A DNA stretch of 64,000 nt from Hyperoodon ampullatus (GCA_949752795.1 OX457070.1:36237185-36301184), one strand, 5' to 3'; shown: positions 24,780 to 37,558, numbered from the stretch's first letter. Made by a program: numbers and translations. The notes: generated from the letters alone by a model not told the origin.

Positions 24780-25475
24780 TCTATGTGGTGAAAGACACCA
24801 TTTGGAATTTTAAAAAAGTGACAGGTAGGGAGAAAATATCTGCAAGATATATAAAAAATAATGTACAGAATACATAAAGGTCTACAAATGAGTAAGAAAA
24901 TATAATCATTTCAATTGAAAATTGGCAATGGGTATCCTTGGGCAATTCACAGAAAAACATAAGTGGCCAGTAAACATATAACAAGATACTCGACTTCACT
25001 AGTTATCAGGGAAAAACAAATTAGAATGATAAAGAGATAGTATTTTCACCCATTAGAGTGACAAAATTAATGTCTAGTAATATCCAGTGTTGCTGAGGGT
25101 GTGGAAAATCCATTTCAATCACTGTTGGTAGGAATATAAACAGTTACAGCCTATTATGAGGATATTCCTTTAGCATTAAAACTATGAAAATAAAATAAAT
25201 GTCCCCTTTGACTGCACAATTCCGTTTCTGGGAATCTATCATGTACATGCACCTAAATTCTCAATGAAGTGCTATTTATAACACCATCAAGTATACTGGA
25301 AACTACCTTAACATCCATCAGCAGAAGAATGGTTAAGCCATCCATCTGTCCCATGAAAAACTGTGCAGAAACTGCACACTGTAAGTGATAAAAGCAAGTC
25401 ATAAAACAATATGTAAAGTATGATCCCATTTAAGAACAGAAACTTAACAACCTCAAAATATATGTATTTTTATAT
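24780..25475 (+). mobile_element. Old L1M 3'-end fragment
   Basis: Plus-orientation L1 sequence with AATTGGCAATGGGTATCC, CACCCATTAGAGTGACAAAA, GCACAATTCCGTTTCTGGGA and ACATCCATCAGCAGAAGAAT. This is the end of ORF2 and the 3' UTR in decayed form. Confidence 0.8.
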
Positions 25476-25524
25476 AAATTCATGAAAAAAATGTCCAGAA
25501 CAATTATTATGAGAGAAGAACTTT

Positions 25525-25651
25525 TCTTGGGTGAGGGGGTGCGGCTGTGCTGCACGGCTTGTGGTATCTTAGTTCCCTGACCAGGGACCGAACCCAGACC
25601 TTCAGCAGTGAAAGCGTGGAGCCCTAACCACTGAACCGCCAAGGAAGTCCC
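25525..25651 (-). mobile_element. Short CHR-type SINE, older subfamily
   Basis: A 127-bp minus-orientation tRNA-derived SINE. The reverse-complement end is CCGCCAAGGAAGTCCC and the B-box region reads ACCGAACCCAGACC. It is shorter than the main cetacean family in this window, lacks its GC-rich second half and differs in the tRNA part, like the copy at 31177-31296. Possible target duplication GAACTTT at 25518-25524 and 25652-25658. Confidence 0.85.
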
Positions 25652-25809
25652 GAACTTTCCTTTTTTTTTTTACTTTATACATTTATTGTTTGACTCCTTT
25701 ACAATAATCACCTATTCATACTTAACATCATTTATTCTATTTAATACTTTCATAATTTCTAAAAGTTATATGTATATGGGGAGAGGGGACAAAGGAAAAC
25801 ATAATTAAG

Positions 25810-26075
25810 CTAAGGCAGGGTTTCTCATTTTGGACCGAATAATTCTTTGGGTTTCTTTTTTCCCCTGTTTGTTTGTTTGGTGGGGGGAGGCTTTCCTATG
25901 CATTGAAGGGTGTAGAGCAGCATCCTCAGCCTCTATCCACTAGATGCCAAGAGCACATTCTACCTCTCTCCCACCAAAGCATGACAATCAAGAGTGTCTC
26001 CAGACATTGCCAAATGTTCCCCAAGGGGCAAAAATGCCCCACACTCCACCGATCACCACACTGAGACCCACCAAG
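25810..26075 (-). mobile_element. MER20 (hAT-Charlie MITE)
   Basis: Minus-orientation MER20. It contains AGGGTTTCTCATTTTGGACC at one end, GCATCCTCAGCCTCTATCCA, CTCCAGACATTGCCAAATGT and GGGGCAAAAATGCCCC, ending in an imperfect terminal repeat near CACACTGAGACCCA. The plus-strand frame running through it is a shadow of the repeat. Confidence 0.88.
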
Positions 26076-26179
26076 TTAAGGAATTAAGTATTCTGAAAAG
26101 TCTCCTTAGTTCCTCCACCAAAGTTAGAATTCCCAGCACCTGGCCCCATATGGTACCAATCATTAGTTCTGCTTCCTTG

Positions 26180-26450
26180 TTTGTCTCCATCAGACTGTGA
26201 GCTTCTTCAAGGCAGGTGTTTAGTCTGGTTAATCAGTTATCTCCTGGGCTGTGTTCCTCAGAGTGTGGCCTGAGACCACCTTCAGTAGTAACACCTGGGA
26301 TATTTGATAAAATACAGTCCTGGGTCTCACTTGAGGAGATTTAACAAGCTCCCAAAATGATTCTAATACATACTATAGTTTGAGAATTATATTGGAGTTT
26401 AATACAATTCCCAGAACATAGCAGGTGCTTAGTAATTTCTGAATGAATGC
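26180..26450 (+). mobile_element. L2 3' end, split by a MER5-type element
   Basis: The left part (26180-26240) reads AGACTGTGAGCTTCTTCAAG. The right part (26400-26450) reads AGCAGGTGCTTAGTAATTTC. Together they form the usual L2 3' end. Between them, 26245-26395 is a MER5B-like hAT remnant (CCTCAGAGTGTGGCCTGAGA to ACTATAGTTTGAGAATTATA). Confidence 0.75.
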
Positions 26451-26563
26451 ATGAGCTGTATGAAAAAAATTAAAAGCCACATCTCAGATCTCTAATGAAG
26501 AAAAGAGCATCAGTGAATAAGTAAACTGATCATATGTATTTTCAATTAAAGTGATCAAATGTA

Positions 26564-26755
26564 CAGTTGACCTTGAACAACATGGGTTTGAACTGTAGGA
26601 GTCCATTTACACAAAGATATTTTTCAATTGTAAATACTACAGTACTACATGGTCAGTAGCTGGTTGAATCCTTGGATTTGGAGGAACTGGGGATACCAAG
26701 GGCCCACTATAAGTTATAAGCAGATTAACCCCCAAAGTTGTACAAGGGTCAATTG
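26564..26755. mobile_element. Tigger-type MITE (TcMar), non-autonomous
   Basis: A 192-bp element with inverted termini CAGTTGACCTTGAACAACAT and TTGTACAAGGGTCAATTG. It is flanked on both sides by TA (26562-26563 and 26756-26757), the target duplication of Tc1/mariner elements. It is the same family as 4422-4647 but in the opposite internal orientation. Confidence 0.9.
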
Positions 26756-26764
26756 TATTTTTTA

Positions 26765-26815
26765 AACACTTTAAAAAATGTGTTTAAAACACATTTTAAA
26801 AAATTTAAAAACACA
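26765..26815. repeat. AT-rich near-palindrome
   Basis: AAAATGTGTTT and AAACACATTTT face each other across a single A, within a longer A/T-rich stretch just right of the Tigger MITE. Confidence 0.7.
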
Positions 26816-26819
26816 TTGA

Positions 26820-29055
26820 AAAATGACGAGTATTACAATAATATTTCCTCCACTTCAAATATTTAACAACATTCCTATTATGATGTCAGTAATACACTTA
26901 CAATACCAGCATAGATGGTGTGATAGATATGAATGCGTCAGATAAACTTCAACTTCACAGGCAATCAACTCTCCTAACTGAGAAGTCAGGTGAAGGGAGC
27001 CATGTATCAGACAGATACAGTAATCATAAGCACTCAAATGTGATCAACATTTGAGACACCGCTAACCACACAGTGAATATCAAAAATGGGGTTTATAAGT
27101 AAAATAGCTTGTTGGCTAACAAGATGAATGTTAGAAGTGTGTTTCATTACTAAAATTAAATGTCAAGGAATTGTAAATTAGATAAAATATTTTATAGTTA
27201 TTCTCCACTACCAAATAGAGGATAAAAATCCAGCAAGACCTATAGCTTTTACTTTTAGAGATGGTGCCCAGAGTTGATCCCCTTTACAGTCCTGTATCTA
27301 GCCATTGGTTTGGGAGCATTTCTGGGTGCCCGATGCTAACTAGAAGGGTAACTGACTTTTGCCTTGTGAATGCTAGTTTTATTGAACCTTTCATGCAAGG
27401 TTATGGTCTGAATAACGAAATGAAGACAGCACAAAGCTTCTTCCTTCATGGACTTTACAGAACAGGTGGTCATGAATTGTTTTGTGCCTGCATGCTAATG
27501 AATGTTTAAAAAATATCTATATGTGGCAGAATGTGGTCATTTCTTTATAATCTGACAGTAAGAGTGCAAAGAGACACCTTCAAACTTTTCAGTGGTCACC
27601 ACTATCTATCAAAAGAAAAGAAAGCAAAACAAAAAAGAAAACCCCTAAGATTTACAAATGATCAACTTGGTTTAGGTCAATTCACAACAACTACATCTAG
27701 ATTTTTTCCCCACTGATACAGTTTACATAGTGTCTGGACAGTTGTTAAATATAAAATGCAACCCAATGGTCTTTAAAATTTCTTAACCAGAAAAATCTTA
27801 GTAAACAAGTCCTGGAATTTTATATAGTATGCAGCTAAAAATCACCATCCTCACACCATTAAAAAAAAAAAACCTTTCTGATACTAACATTCTTTATAGG
27901 ACCAATATTGATTCAGTGTCACAAATAACATTAAATAAAGACAGACAGGAAAGTTGGGTTATCTACTACCAGAGACATACCACACCATTTAAAAACATGA
28001 GGTAAATGAGGTTTTTCAGGGACACGAGAGGACAATCTAGGGTTAAATCATCATTCACATAGCTTTAAAATTCAAGCATCATCACTGCCATCACTACAAA
28101 AAGGACAAGGAACATTCAGTTTGTGCAAGGAAGTGGAGAAGAGATGTAAAACCCAATTATGGGATGCACATGACTAGCATAAAAAACTACTGAACACTTT
28201 AGGCTTTCTAAGTTAGAGACAGCATGTTTTCTCCTTTATGTGATGAAACAGCACCTACGCATTCTACCCCACGAGGACTTTTAAAGTGGTGAATCTATGC
28301 CTGAATTTGAATGTGGTGGTTTCTAAACGAGACATGGTGGTCATATACAATGCTTTCATATCCATCTTCAGGTAGTTACTTTAGCAGCTCGTATGGCCAA
28401 TTCCAAACCTATCTGCAGGGTACGGATAAAATGCCATTGTTAGAGTACATACTTCTTTTCTTGTACTTCCAGATTCTGGTGCCATGGAATACAGTTTTCA
28501 CAAATATTTACTTGATTTTGAACCAAGTGGATTAAGTGTTTTTTAAAAGTTATTTTCTGCCTACAGGTAACTAAAAGAATATGAAAGGTTAGAGTAACTC
28601 TTTACTCTGTATCTAGTCCTCATATTGATGCCCCAGCTTCAGAGCTTCCAGTATAATTAAATACTTTAGCTAAATATTTTTGAGTGTTGAGCTTGCTTCA
28701 GGGCAAGTTGTAGGATATTCTTTCTTTAGATTAAAAAAAAATCATATAGATAATTACCATAGCTTTCTGTGATGTTTTAGGTACAACTTTGTCTAAGAGC
28801 AGGAAGGTAGGTAGGTGATTTCTAAAAGTACTTTTCAGCTCCAGGGTGTTAAAAAAAAATCTTAAACCTTCTGAAGTTGAAAAGTCATAATTAACCATTA
28901 AAGTTTAAAACTGAACAATCACATACAGTTAAGGTATAATTCTCTGGAATATAGCACCAAAAAAAGAGATAATATAAAGATCAGTTAACATTTTCAGCTA
29001 CAAATCAGAAATATTATTAAAATGCAAGATTCAACACCTTAAATTACCACCATTT
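26820..29055. other. Intron, largely single copy
   Basis: No repeat family was recognised across about 2.2 kb. Plus-strand frames at 27261-27509 and 28311-28535 show no domain. The stretches 27240-27520 and 28080-28540 are somewhat less AT-rich than their surroundings and could be conserved non-coding DNA, which cannot be judged from one sequence. Confidence 0.45.
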
Positions 29056-29069
29056 AAAATAAATAAGTT

Positions 29070-29297
29070 GGGCTTCCCTGGTGGCGCAGTGGTTGAGAGT
29101 CCGCCTGCCGATGCAGGGAACACGGGTTTGTGCCCCAGTCCGGGAAGATCCCACATGCCGCGGAGCGGCTGGGCCCGTGAGCCATGGCCGCTGAGCCTGC
29201 GCGTCCGGAGCCTGTGCTCCGCAACGGGAGAGGCCACAACAGTGAGAGGCCCGCGTACCGCAAAAAAAAAAAATAAAAATAAAAAAATAAATAAAAT
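29070..29297 (+). mobile_element. CHR-type SINE, cetacean subfamily
   Basis: Full-length plus-orientation copy starting GGGCTTCCCTGGTGGCGCAG with a (AAAAT)n-type tail. The perfect 14-bp target duplication AAAATAAATAAGTT is at 29056-29069 and 29298-29311. Low divergence from other copies in the window suggests a relatively young insertion. Confidence 0.97.
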
Positions 29298-29629
29298 AAA
29301 ATAAATAAGTTATCTGGTTATAGGGAACTTCTTCAATAAGCAATAATGGATAACACTATTTGTATACATGGATCTACTACACAGTTCTCTATAAGAATTG
29401 TATAATCTCCCCAATCCTAATCACATGTAGAGTTCTTTTCTTTAAAGTATTTAATACAAAAGCTTGAAGACTAATTTTCACATATAGAAAAGACTAGAGA
29501 GACCACATGACAACATACTGCTCAGACCTTTTCCTGCAGTGAAAATGTTCAAGCATTTCTTATATCATGGATTTCTATAATTCTAGCTGCTGCTTAAGTC
29601 AGATCAATAACAACAAAACTCACTACAAT

Positions 29630-30195
29630 GACAACTTACCATGTGTTGAGTACTATTCTAAGCAGATGTGTTAATGTACAACACTCCTATGAAATAGGTA
29701 TGTTACTATTCTCATTTTACATGTGACTAAAATGAGGTACAGAGAGGTTCATCAACTTTCCCAGGACTACACAGCTAGGAATATCCAAAACCTGCACTCT
29801 TTTTAAAAAAAATCTATTTCTTTATTATTTATTTTTGGCAGTGTTGGGTCTTCATTGCTGCTTGCGGGCTTTCTCTAGTTGCGGCGAGCGGGAGCTACGC
29901 TTCGTTGCAGTGTGCGGGCTTCTCATAGCAGTTGCTTCTCTTGTTGCAGAGCACGGGCTCTAGGTGCGCAGGCTTCAGTAGCTTTGGTGCGTGGGCTCAG
30001 TAGTTGTGGCTTGCGGGCTCTAGAGTGCAGGCTCAGTAGTTGTGGCACACGGGCTTAGCTGCTTCATGGCATGTGGGATTTTCCCGAACCAGGGCTCGAA
30101 CCCGTGTGCCCCGCATTGGCAGGCGGATTCTTAACCAGTGTGCCACCAGGGAAGTTCCAAAGCCTGCACTCTTAACCACTCCAACCACTATACTA
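29630..30195 (+). mobile_element. MIR SINE split by a CHR-1 insertion
   Basis: The MIR left part (29630-29801) includes CATGTGTTGAGTACTATTCT, AATGAGGTACAGAGAGGTTC and GGACTACACAGCTAGGAATA. The last bases resume after the inserted CHR-1 element (30174-30195, AACCACTCCAACCACTATAC). The split shows CHR-1 inserted into a pre-existing MIR. Confidence 0.92.
29802..30156 (-). mobile_element. CHR-1-type SINE, full length
   Basis: A 355-bp minus-orientation SINE of the longer CHR-1/Bov-tA-related type, with the repetitive second half (GGCTCAGTAGTTGTGGC units) and the tRNA part near CGAACCCGTGTGCCCCGC. The target duplication CCAAAACCTGCACTCTT (29785-29801) is repeated at 30157-30173 with one mismatch, inside the MIR. 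Confidence 0.95.
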
Positions 30196-30449
30196 AAAAG
30201 CCTCTGAAGAAGCAGACAATTGGCTGCACCTGGCAGTTTGCAGCGACAGAAGATTTTCACAGAAAAATATTTTTCTATGAAACAAATATTACATTTCATT
30301 CCACTTACATCTCCTTCCCTATTTCCATATATTCCAACACCCTTTATAAAAAAATAACCTATGTTTTCACACCAGCTGCTCTAACAGCACTTACAAAGTT
30401 AATAACCATTTTTCTCATTTGTTTAGTGACCTACTTTGAGATAATTATT

Positions 30450-30580
30450 TGATCTTCACTAACACCTCGTTAAATAGGTAAGGCTGGTGCAATTACACTT
30501 TTCAGATGAGGAAGGAAACAGGCTCAGAATGTTTAAACTTGCTACAAGTTTATCAGGACATATCTAAGAGTTTAAATCCT
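30450..30580 (+). mobile_element. MIR fragment
   Basis: Contains CACTTTTCAGATGAGGAAGG and AACAGGCTCAGAATGTTTAA, the conserved MIR core in decayed form. Confidence 0.7.
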
Positions 30581-30599
30581 ATTATCAGTTCTAGTACTG

Positions 30600-31165
30600 T
30601 TTTCATTTGCAGGCTTTTGTTTTTGTTTGTTTGTTTTTTGTTTTTTTGAGGTAGATGTAGGATGAAAAGAGTTCATGTCTAGGTGTCCTCCATCCACTAT
30701 TAAAAAGACAAGAGGCTTGCCTGTTAAGCAAAAGGAGTTGTGTTGAAGTGAAACGAACTTGGTTGGCCCTTCACATAATACAGCAGCACGCTGGGCTAGC
30801 ATATTTTTGTTTGTGCATAAACCCAGCAAAGGCAAGTACTCTAAAAGGTATTATCTTTGAAACTAAAGTCTTAAACAGACTTTTACTTGGAGAACATTAT
30901 CTAGCAAGGGTTATTTCAGGTTAACTATTGATAAAAATTTCAATTCAGTTCCTTTGGCTTTTATGCAATTATTACCATTCTATGGGAAGAGCTTTCTGCC
31001 AATCAAACTGTGCCTGTAGGGCTGGGATGTGTCTGGTGTGGCATCTAGTGCGCTATTGGTGCTCAAATCATAATACAAGCAACAACAACTACCACCAGGT
31101 TACTGCATGCAAAGTGATCTGACACAAAAGCCATGCATAGCTAAGAGTCAGTACTGTAAGCAGTA
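30600..31165. other. Intron, nothing recognised
   Basis: Includes a T/G-rich low-complexity run at about 30616-30650. No family or gene signal. Confidence 0.5.
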
Positions 31166-31176
31166 TTTGAGCACTT

Positions 31177-31296
31177 TTTTTTTTCTTGGCCACGCCCATC
31201 AACTTGTGGGATCCTAGTTCCCCAGCCAGGGATCGAACGCAGGCACTGGGCAGTGAAAGCACAGTGTCCTAACCACTGGACCGCCAGGGAATTCCC
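31177..31296 (-). mobile_element. Short CHR-type SINE, older subfamily
   Basis: A 120-bp minus-orientation tRNA-derived SINE ending CCGCCAGGGAATTCC, with the B-box region GGGATCGAACGCAGGC. Target duplication TGAGCACTT at 31168-31176 and 31297-31305. Confidence 0.9.
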
Positions 31297-31309
31297 TGAG
31301 CACTTCTTT

Positions 31310-34300
31310 TAAAAGCAAATAGCAATCTGTATATGATGTTTACATGTTCATGTTTTAACAGTCAGAATATGTTTTGCATAGGACAAAAAAGGAATGATTA
31401 TTTAGTTAGGTTTTCCTAAATGCTTGTCTCTTTTTAAGAAAATAGGATCCTTTCACGCACGGGGCTCAAAGTTTCACAGGAACTAGGGAAGCTAAAACTA
31501 AGGAAGTGTACCTCTATTCATTAGGTTTAAAAAATGTGTGTGTATGTGTGTGTGTGTTTCCGGAGAAGGGGACGAGGGAGGGGGGAAAACTGAGAAGACA
31601 AAGGAAAAGATTTGCCTCTGCCTGTTCTGAAAATTTAGAAGAAATCAGAAGTCATGAAAAGAGGTGTTCAAGAAAGATAAAAGTTTGAACATCATTAAAC
31701 CTGTAATAAAACACGCTATCCTTAGGTTTTACTCACAGGGTTTTTGAGAGGATGGAGTAACATAAAATATAAGAAAGTGCTTTGTAAATGGTACATACTA
31801 TAGAATTTAAAGTACTAAACTGCATTGCAACTTTGAATAAGGCATTATTCATTGGTGATTAAAACTTTACGTTTAAAAACTCTAACAATGAAAAGTATAA
31901 GTTCTATGTGGGGGAAAATAATGACAGAGTAAAAATTTAACAGTGTGTTTCTTGTATACTTAAAAACTATCAACATATATGGTTAAATGAAAAAAGCAAT
32001 ACAAAATATTATTATTATGCTTTTGCTGTGTATTTAAAAGGTGATATGTGTATTTCTGCAGATATACATAGGAAACCTAATATTAAGTTCTCTGCAAAAA
32101 AGAAAAGAGGGACAAAGTAGGGAGACCGACTTACTTTTTACTCTTTCATATTAGTTTTTAAAATAAACTTTGGCCAGCTATTACTTTTCAAAAAAAAATT
32201 AATTTTAAAACCTAATAATGAAAAAAGTGGAAAATTTTGACTTTCCTGTTTTACTACTGAAAGCTTGGTAAAAATAAATAATTTCAAGGAAAAAATTCAA
32301 GTTTATGCAAATTTTTTGAAAAGATAATGTTATTTAAGACATTACATTTTAAAAAATAAAACAGAGATTCAACATTTGTTTTTGTTTCCCAAGACCCCAC
32401 TGTCTTCCACTAAGAATTGGATGTAGCTTTTCAGATCATAGTAATGGCATGGGTGGTAGCTTCAGTGTCAGAATTCATGTTCATTTGCGTGACTATTACT
32501 GCCTTCTGAATTCTAAAAAATTACCTCCAAATTTGTGAGGCATAAAGTAGGTGTAGGCGTAAGTTTCTTATTTAGCTGTTTTTGAAGTAGTTCAGTTGTT
32601 TTATTTTGAAAGGAAGAAAATTCCCTTTAAAATGTAGGGAAAGAAAATGTTCTGTGGTCATGACATTTCAATAGCAAAATTTTCAATATTTCTAATAGAT
32701 TTGATCAGTTCCTTCTTGTTTAAAATTTTAATAATATAATGATAGCCTAAAAACACGGAAACATAGAAAATAAAAATTTTATTTCTTCATTTAAAATCAG
32801 GAATTATACTGATTTCTTAGAAAATAGTACACTGCCATGAAAAATATATTTTATATGTATTACTTGATAAAGAAAGTTAAAAAAGAAAGTTATCAATACA
32901 CTATATTATATTCTGTAAAAGGAAAAAAAAACTCAACTAGTACAGGGATTGGAACAGGAAACACAGAACCATATTTATTTTTTGATACTTGATTAGGCAG
33001 AATAACAGAGTAAATCCTACTGTCTATATATACTAAGAAAGGAGATGCCAGATCCTCAGAGAACAGTTAGGCTACCTTAAAAGGCAAAGCATTTCACACC
33101 CTAGAATGCAAAACCTATAACTGTTATGACAATCAAAAAAACCAATTCAAAGATAATCTAGTAGTCTTGATCCACAACCGAATATCCCTATTTGGAAGGC
33201 AGGAATTCTGACTTAACTTTAGAGATACAATGGCTTTTTTAGAGCAACAGAAATTAACGAAGGTTATTCATATGATGCTGAGAAGGAAGATTCAGAAAGG
33301 GTCACACAGTTTCACACATATTTCCAAGCAGTGTCCAAACAAGCTGTTTAAAAAGAACTAAAGTCAGTACTAGAATCTCTGGAAGTAACTGATGTATTCT
33401 AGTAAAAGTAAAGTCCTAAAATTAAATACCAAGCTCCATTTTTATCCTGATAACCACTTTAAACTGGAATTATCTACTAGGGAAAGATGGAGAATGGAGA
33501 TGAATTTTGTTGAAGAGGTTTATTGGGAAAAGAGTAGAAAAGACAAGCTGAGCCAAGAAGGAGCAGAAGGATGAAAAAGACTGACATTTCAGAATATATT
33601 ATTTCTCTTTATATATTACTTTAAGAGTCCTTTGAGAAGAACGCTAAAATCTTAAAGTGTAAAATCCATCAAGCCAAATTTATACTATACCTGCTCTTTC
33701 TGTTTTTTAAGATCAAAATCCTTATGCCCGCTACTACCTATTAGGGAAGGAAGAAAACCTACTTTTTATCAAGGGCCGTTGACCCATAGGAAAAAAATTA
33801 AAATAAAACAAAAGACAATAACTTAGGGTTATACAGATACTTTTTTTAATGAACTTTGTATATTTTAAAAAGGAAAAATCTAAAATTTATCTAATCTGAA
33901 TCTACAGTTTATCCAAACTTTAATACCAAAAAGGGTCAAAGAACAGGTTTTAACAAGGAAGAAAAGTGGAAAAGAATCAGTGAGCAGGTGTAGATGGTGA
34001 AGAGGGGCTTGAGGGTGAGACCAGTTCTGAAGGTGGTGGGAACAATGGTGAGCACAATGGTGAAACTGTACTAATCCCTTGAGGAACTTCATCGAGAAAG
34101 AAAAACTGAAGGAATTGGCAGGGAATAACTAGTATTTTTATTTCTAAAATGCTGCTAGCTAGGCATGGACAGTTTGAATTGGAGATTCAATAACTCTTGT
34201 CTAAAGTTGATAAATCATGAAATAGAGTACAAGTATATCATATAGAACTAAAAGCATGGAGGGAACCACCTGAAGAACTAGAATCTGAAGCAATTATAAG

Positions 34301-37300
34301 AGGCTGCCTCAAGGGAGTGGGTTGGACATAGGAACAGAGGGGCAGGAGAATGTTGACTTTCAGTATAAGTTCTTCCGTACTGTTTGATTTGTTAACATCT
34401 GCCTGCCTTGAAAAAAATAAAAACATAATTTTTAAACTCATAAATTAGGAGGGGCCTGAGCTATGTTAAAAGTTGTTGTGTGTGTGTGTTTTGCTAATTC
34501 CATCCAAAGGTTCTTGTCAAAAACAGACTTGATTTTTTTTTCCTGTGTATACACACATTAGTTACGGATGATTAACAAAGTATTCATTGTTCTATTTGCT
34601 TTGGCTGAGAACTGACTTGTGTTAGTGTTAAGGAAATATTTCACTTTATATGGAGAAGGTATGAAGGATTGCTTATTTAAATATACATAAGGTAAAGTAA
34701 AAGAAAGGGTTTATACATGTTTCACCCTCACAAACAATAAAAATATTTAACTAGGTCGAAGTGTAGTTTATCCAACTTAGAAACTAGGGAAAATGCTATG
34801 TATCTTTTCTCTCTTTATCCAAAATAGCTTTGTGAACTTATCTATTTAGTACTTTAATTTTGGTGGAACGGTAAAGCATTTATTTAAAGAAGATTTGATA
34901 TCAAATATGACAGAACCAACCATAATCATTTTCTTTACTTTTTAAATATGCAGAGGCTTTTTTAAAATAAATTTTATAAAAAGAGTAAAAAGTAGTTGTA
35001 TTGCAAAATCAGAGTTCCTCAACTTTAGGGTATCTGAAAATAAGTACCCAAATTTAGCCTGACAAATGGTCACCTAAAGTGCCTTTACTTTTCAGATGTA
35101 CATTTAAAAAATAATATTCACTTGGAAGAAAAGTTTTCACATATGAAGAATCAGTAAGAGATACATATCTATCCTTTTAATAATTTTTATAAATATCACT
35201 TTTCTAAATAAAACTACTTTATCCAGTAAACAAGAAATACTAGTTATAGTAATTTAATTTCTGTCAACACCTGTTTGATTTAAAAAGAAGGTAGTCAAAA
35301 CCAGTAATATGATTTAATCTATCCTGTAACTGACTTTTGAGTAGACTTTTACTAATTGGGTCCACCAATATAGGTTGGGGTAAAGAAAAATAAAAGTGTA
35401 TAGGGAAAAAATGCTGTGGATTATTTAGAAACTGGTCACTAAAGAAAAGAGAAGAGAGGATGGATTTGAGGTCAGTTCCCAGATCTCCATTTTATTCCTA
35501 AATTGCTAATAATAGCAACTTATAAAGAAAGAATTAGACAAAGGATGGAAATTAGGAATGAGGGCAAGGATAAAAAAATACTGCAGATGATTTGGACATC
35601 TAGGGCCACTTGATGGTACTATAGAAATTTATAGTAAGCAAGACTTCAGATCCAGGGCTTAACTTCACAGACAGCTCCTGTGACACAAGTACCCTTTCCT
35701 CTCATTTTCCTTCTTTCCTAACACATATGATTGGCACCTACTGTTTCTTTTCAATCCCAGATAAATTTACTCCTCCTGTATTTCTTTTTTACATTGGAGG
35801 ATAAAAAATTTAGTCTTTTCTATTTCTCCCTTCTTTCTTTAGTAGATCATATGAAGCATAGAGCCATTACTTATAAAATAAATATCACTATCAGTTTAGA
35901 CTAATTCTTTTCAATCTCCTGAAAGGTAATAAGACCTTTCTACCAAATTATATGGAGCAATCTCAGGTAGCTCCCTTCAATTTTATTTCATTTTTACCAC
36001 ACACAGCCCCTACTCATCACTTTCATTTTATATGATCTACTTGTTGACATGTATCCATTGAAATCAATTTCTAAATTGAACTCTGAATCTAGTCACCAAA
36101 ACTGTCCTTGAATCAACAAGACCATTCCAAAAGCCTGAGTGAATGATGAGTTTTGTATAATAATCTGAAGTCCTATATATTTTCACTAGGTAAAGCTATC
36201 ACTGGAGTGATTTCCAAAGAGAGTTATTGCAGATGCATAGCTCACTCAAACGTGTGGAGGTCCACTCATAGCTCACAACTGGGAAGCAGTTCTCTGAGTG
36301 GAACTGCTTTTTTATACTAATGCAAAAGTATCAGCTCTAAAAGCACTTCCACAAAAACCTGAAAACGACATAGGTATAATGCACATTTTAAAATAAGAAA
36401 TGTAATAACATTAATGATGAATTTAATCTACTCTAAATGCAAACAAGGAGTAGCAACCTAAAAAAAATTATACAACATGCATATGTTCAAAACAAAAAAG
36501 AACAATACTAAAATCAATTTATTAAAATGATGGGATTATGGATATTTTTCTCCTTTTTAATATTTCCAGTATTGTCATTATGTCAGTTGTGTAATAAATA
36601 TAAAATGTTTAAAAGACCCATTAAGCTCTAATAAAAAAAATAAATCTAAAAGACAAGAAAGTTATATATATATTAATTTTATTTGCACACTATTCCCAGC
36701 ACCTCTGACTCACAGAATTTATCCCAACAGATGCCTTCTTCAGGCATGAAACTAAGAATGGTGTAGGTATCAGGGCTTAAATGTCTCACTCCAAGTTTAT
36801 TGCGAATGAAATCAATTGGACACCCATTAATTGGACATTTACCCATTTATTGGACATTTATAAGTACATAGCATCTTGCTAAGTATTGTCTGTTTACAAA
36901 ATAACATACTCTTCTTACCCTTAGGTAGCTGCCTAAAATTATCAGGGAGAGACAAGACCATCACATGGAAAGTTAAATAATAAGGTAAAATAATTTTTTT
37001 TTAATCTGCAAGTTTAGTATATGAATAAGTGACAAATTCATTTTTCAAACACCCATTGAGGGTCTACTATTTGTAAAACTTTATTCTAAGTGTGGAAATC
37101 AGTTAGGTACACTTAAATTTCTGTCACTCCAAAAATAAGCCAAAAAATGGGATGTTTTGAGAAGGAGAAAGGAATTAGGAACCACCAATCTATCTGAACT
37201 GTAGGACATTCCTGGCTTACAGGGACAGATCTCATGTTAAGGGACAATCATTCTGTAGCTCACAGAACTGGAAATACATGCCTTACTCTTTAAACTGGCT

Positions 37301-37510
37301 TAGACAGCAGCTATGTAGCATTTTAATTAACTATCAGTATTGACATACCTTAAAAGCAGAAATCTGAAATAATGCACTGTAAGTAGTACTTGTAAGCCAA
37401 TATTAATCCAAGTTTAACCTATATATAACAAAGTGTCCAATGTTGTATCTAGATTGTAAGGGGAAGGTTGGGTATAACACAACTGAATTCAGAAATGCTG
37501 AAATGAAAAT
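31310..37510. other. Long single-copy intron segment
   Basis: About 6.2 kb with no young SINE or LINE that I could recognise, the longest such gap in the window. It holds short (TG)n tracts at about 31534-31558 and 34476-34490 and scattered A/T runs. Small reading frames (31506-31688, 33392-33574, 33880-34092 and others) show no domain and are not called genes. Confidence 0.55.
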
Positions 37511-37516
37511 GCTTTA

Positions 37517-37558
37517 GCATATTGCTAACTAATTTGTTCTAATTAGTTAGCAATATGC
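37517..37558. repeat. Perfect 18-bp inverted repeat with a 6-nt loop
   Basis: Arms GCATATTGCTAACTAATT (37517-37534) and AATTAGTTAGCAATATGC (37541-37558) are exact reverse complements, separated by TGTTCT. Not part of any repeat family I recognise. Confidence 0.97.
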
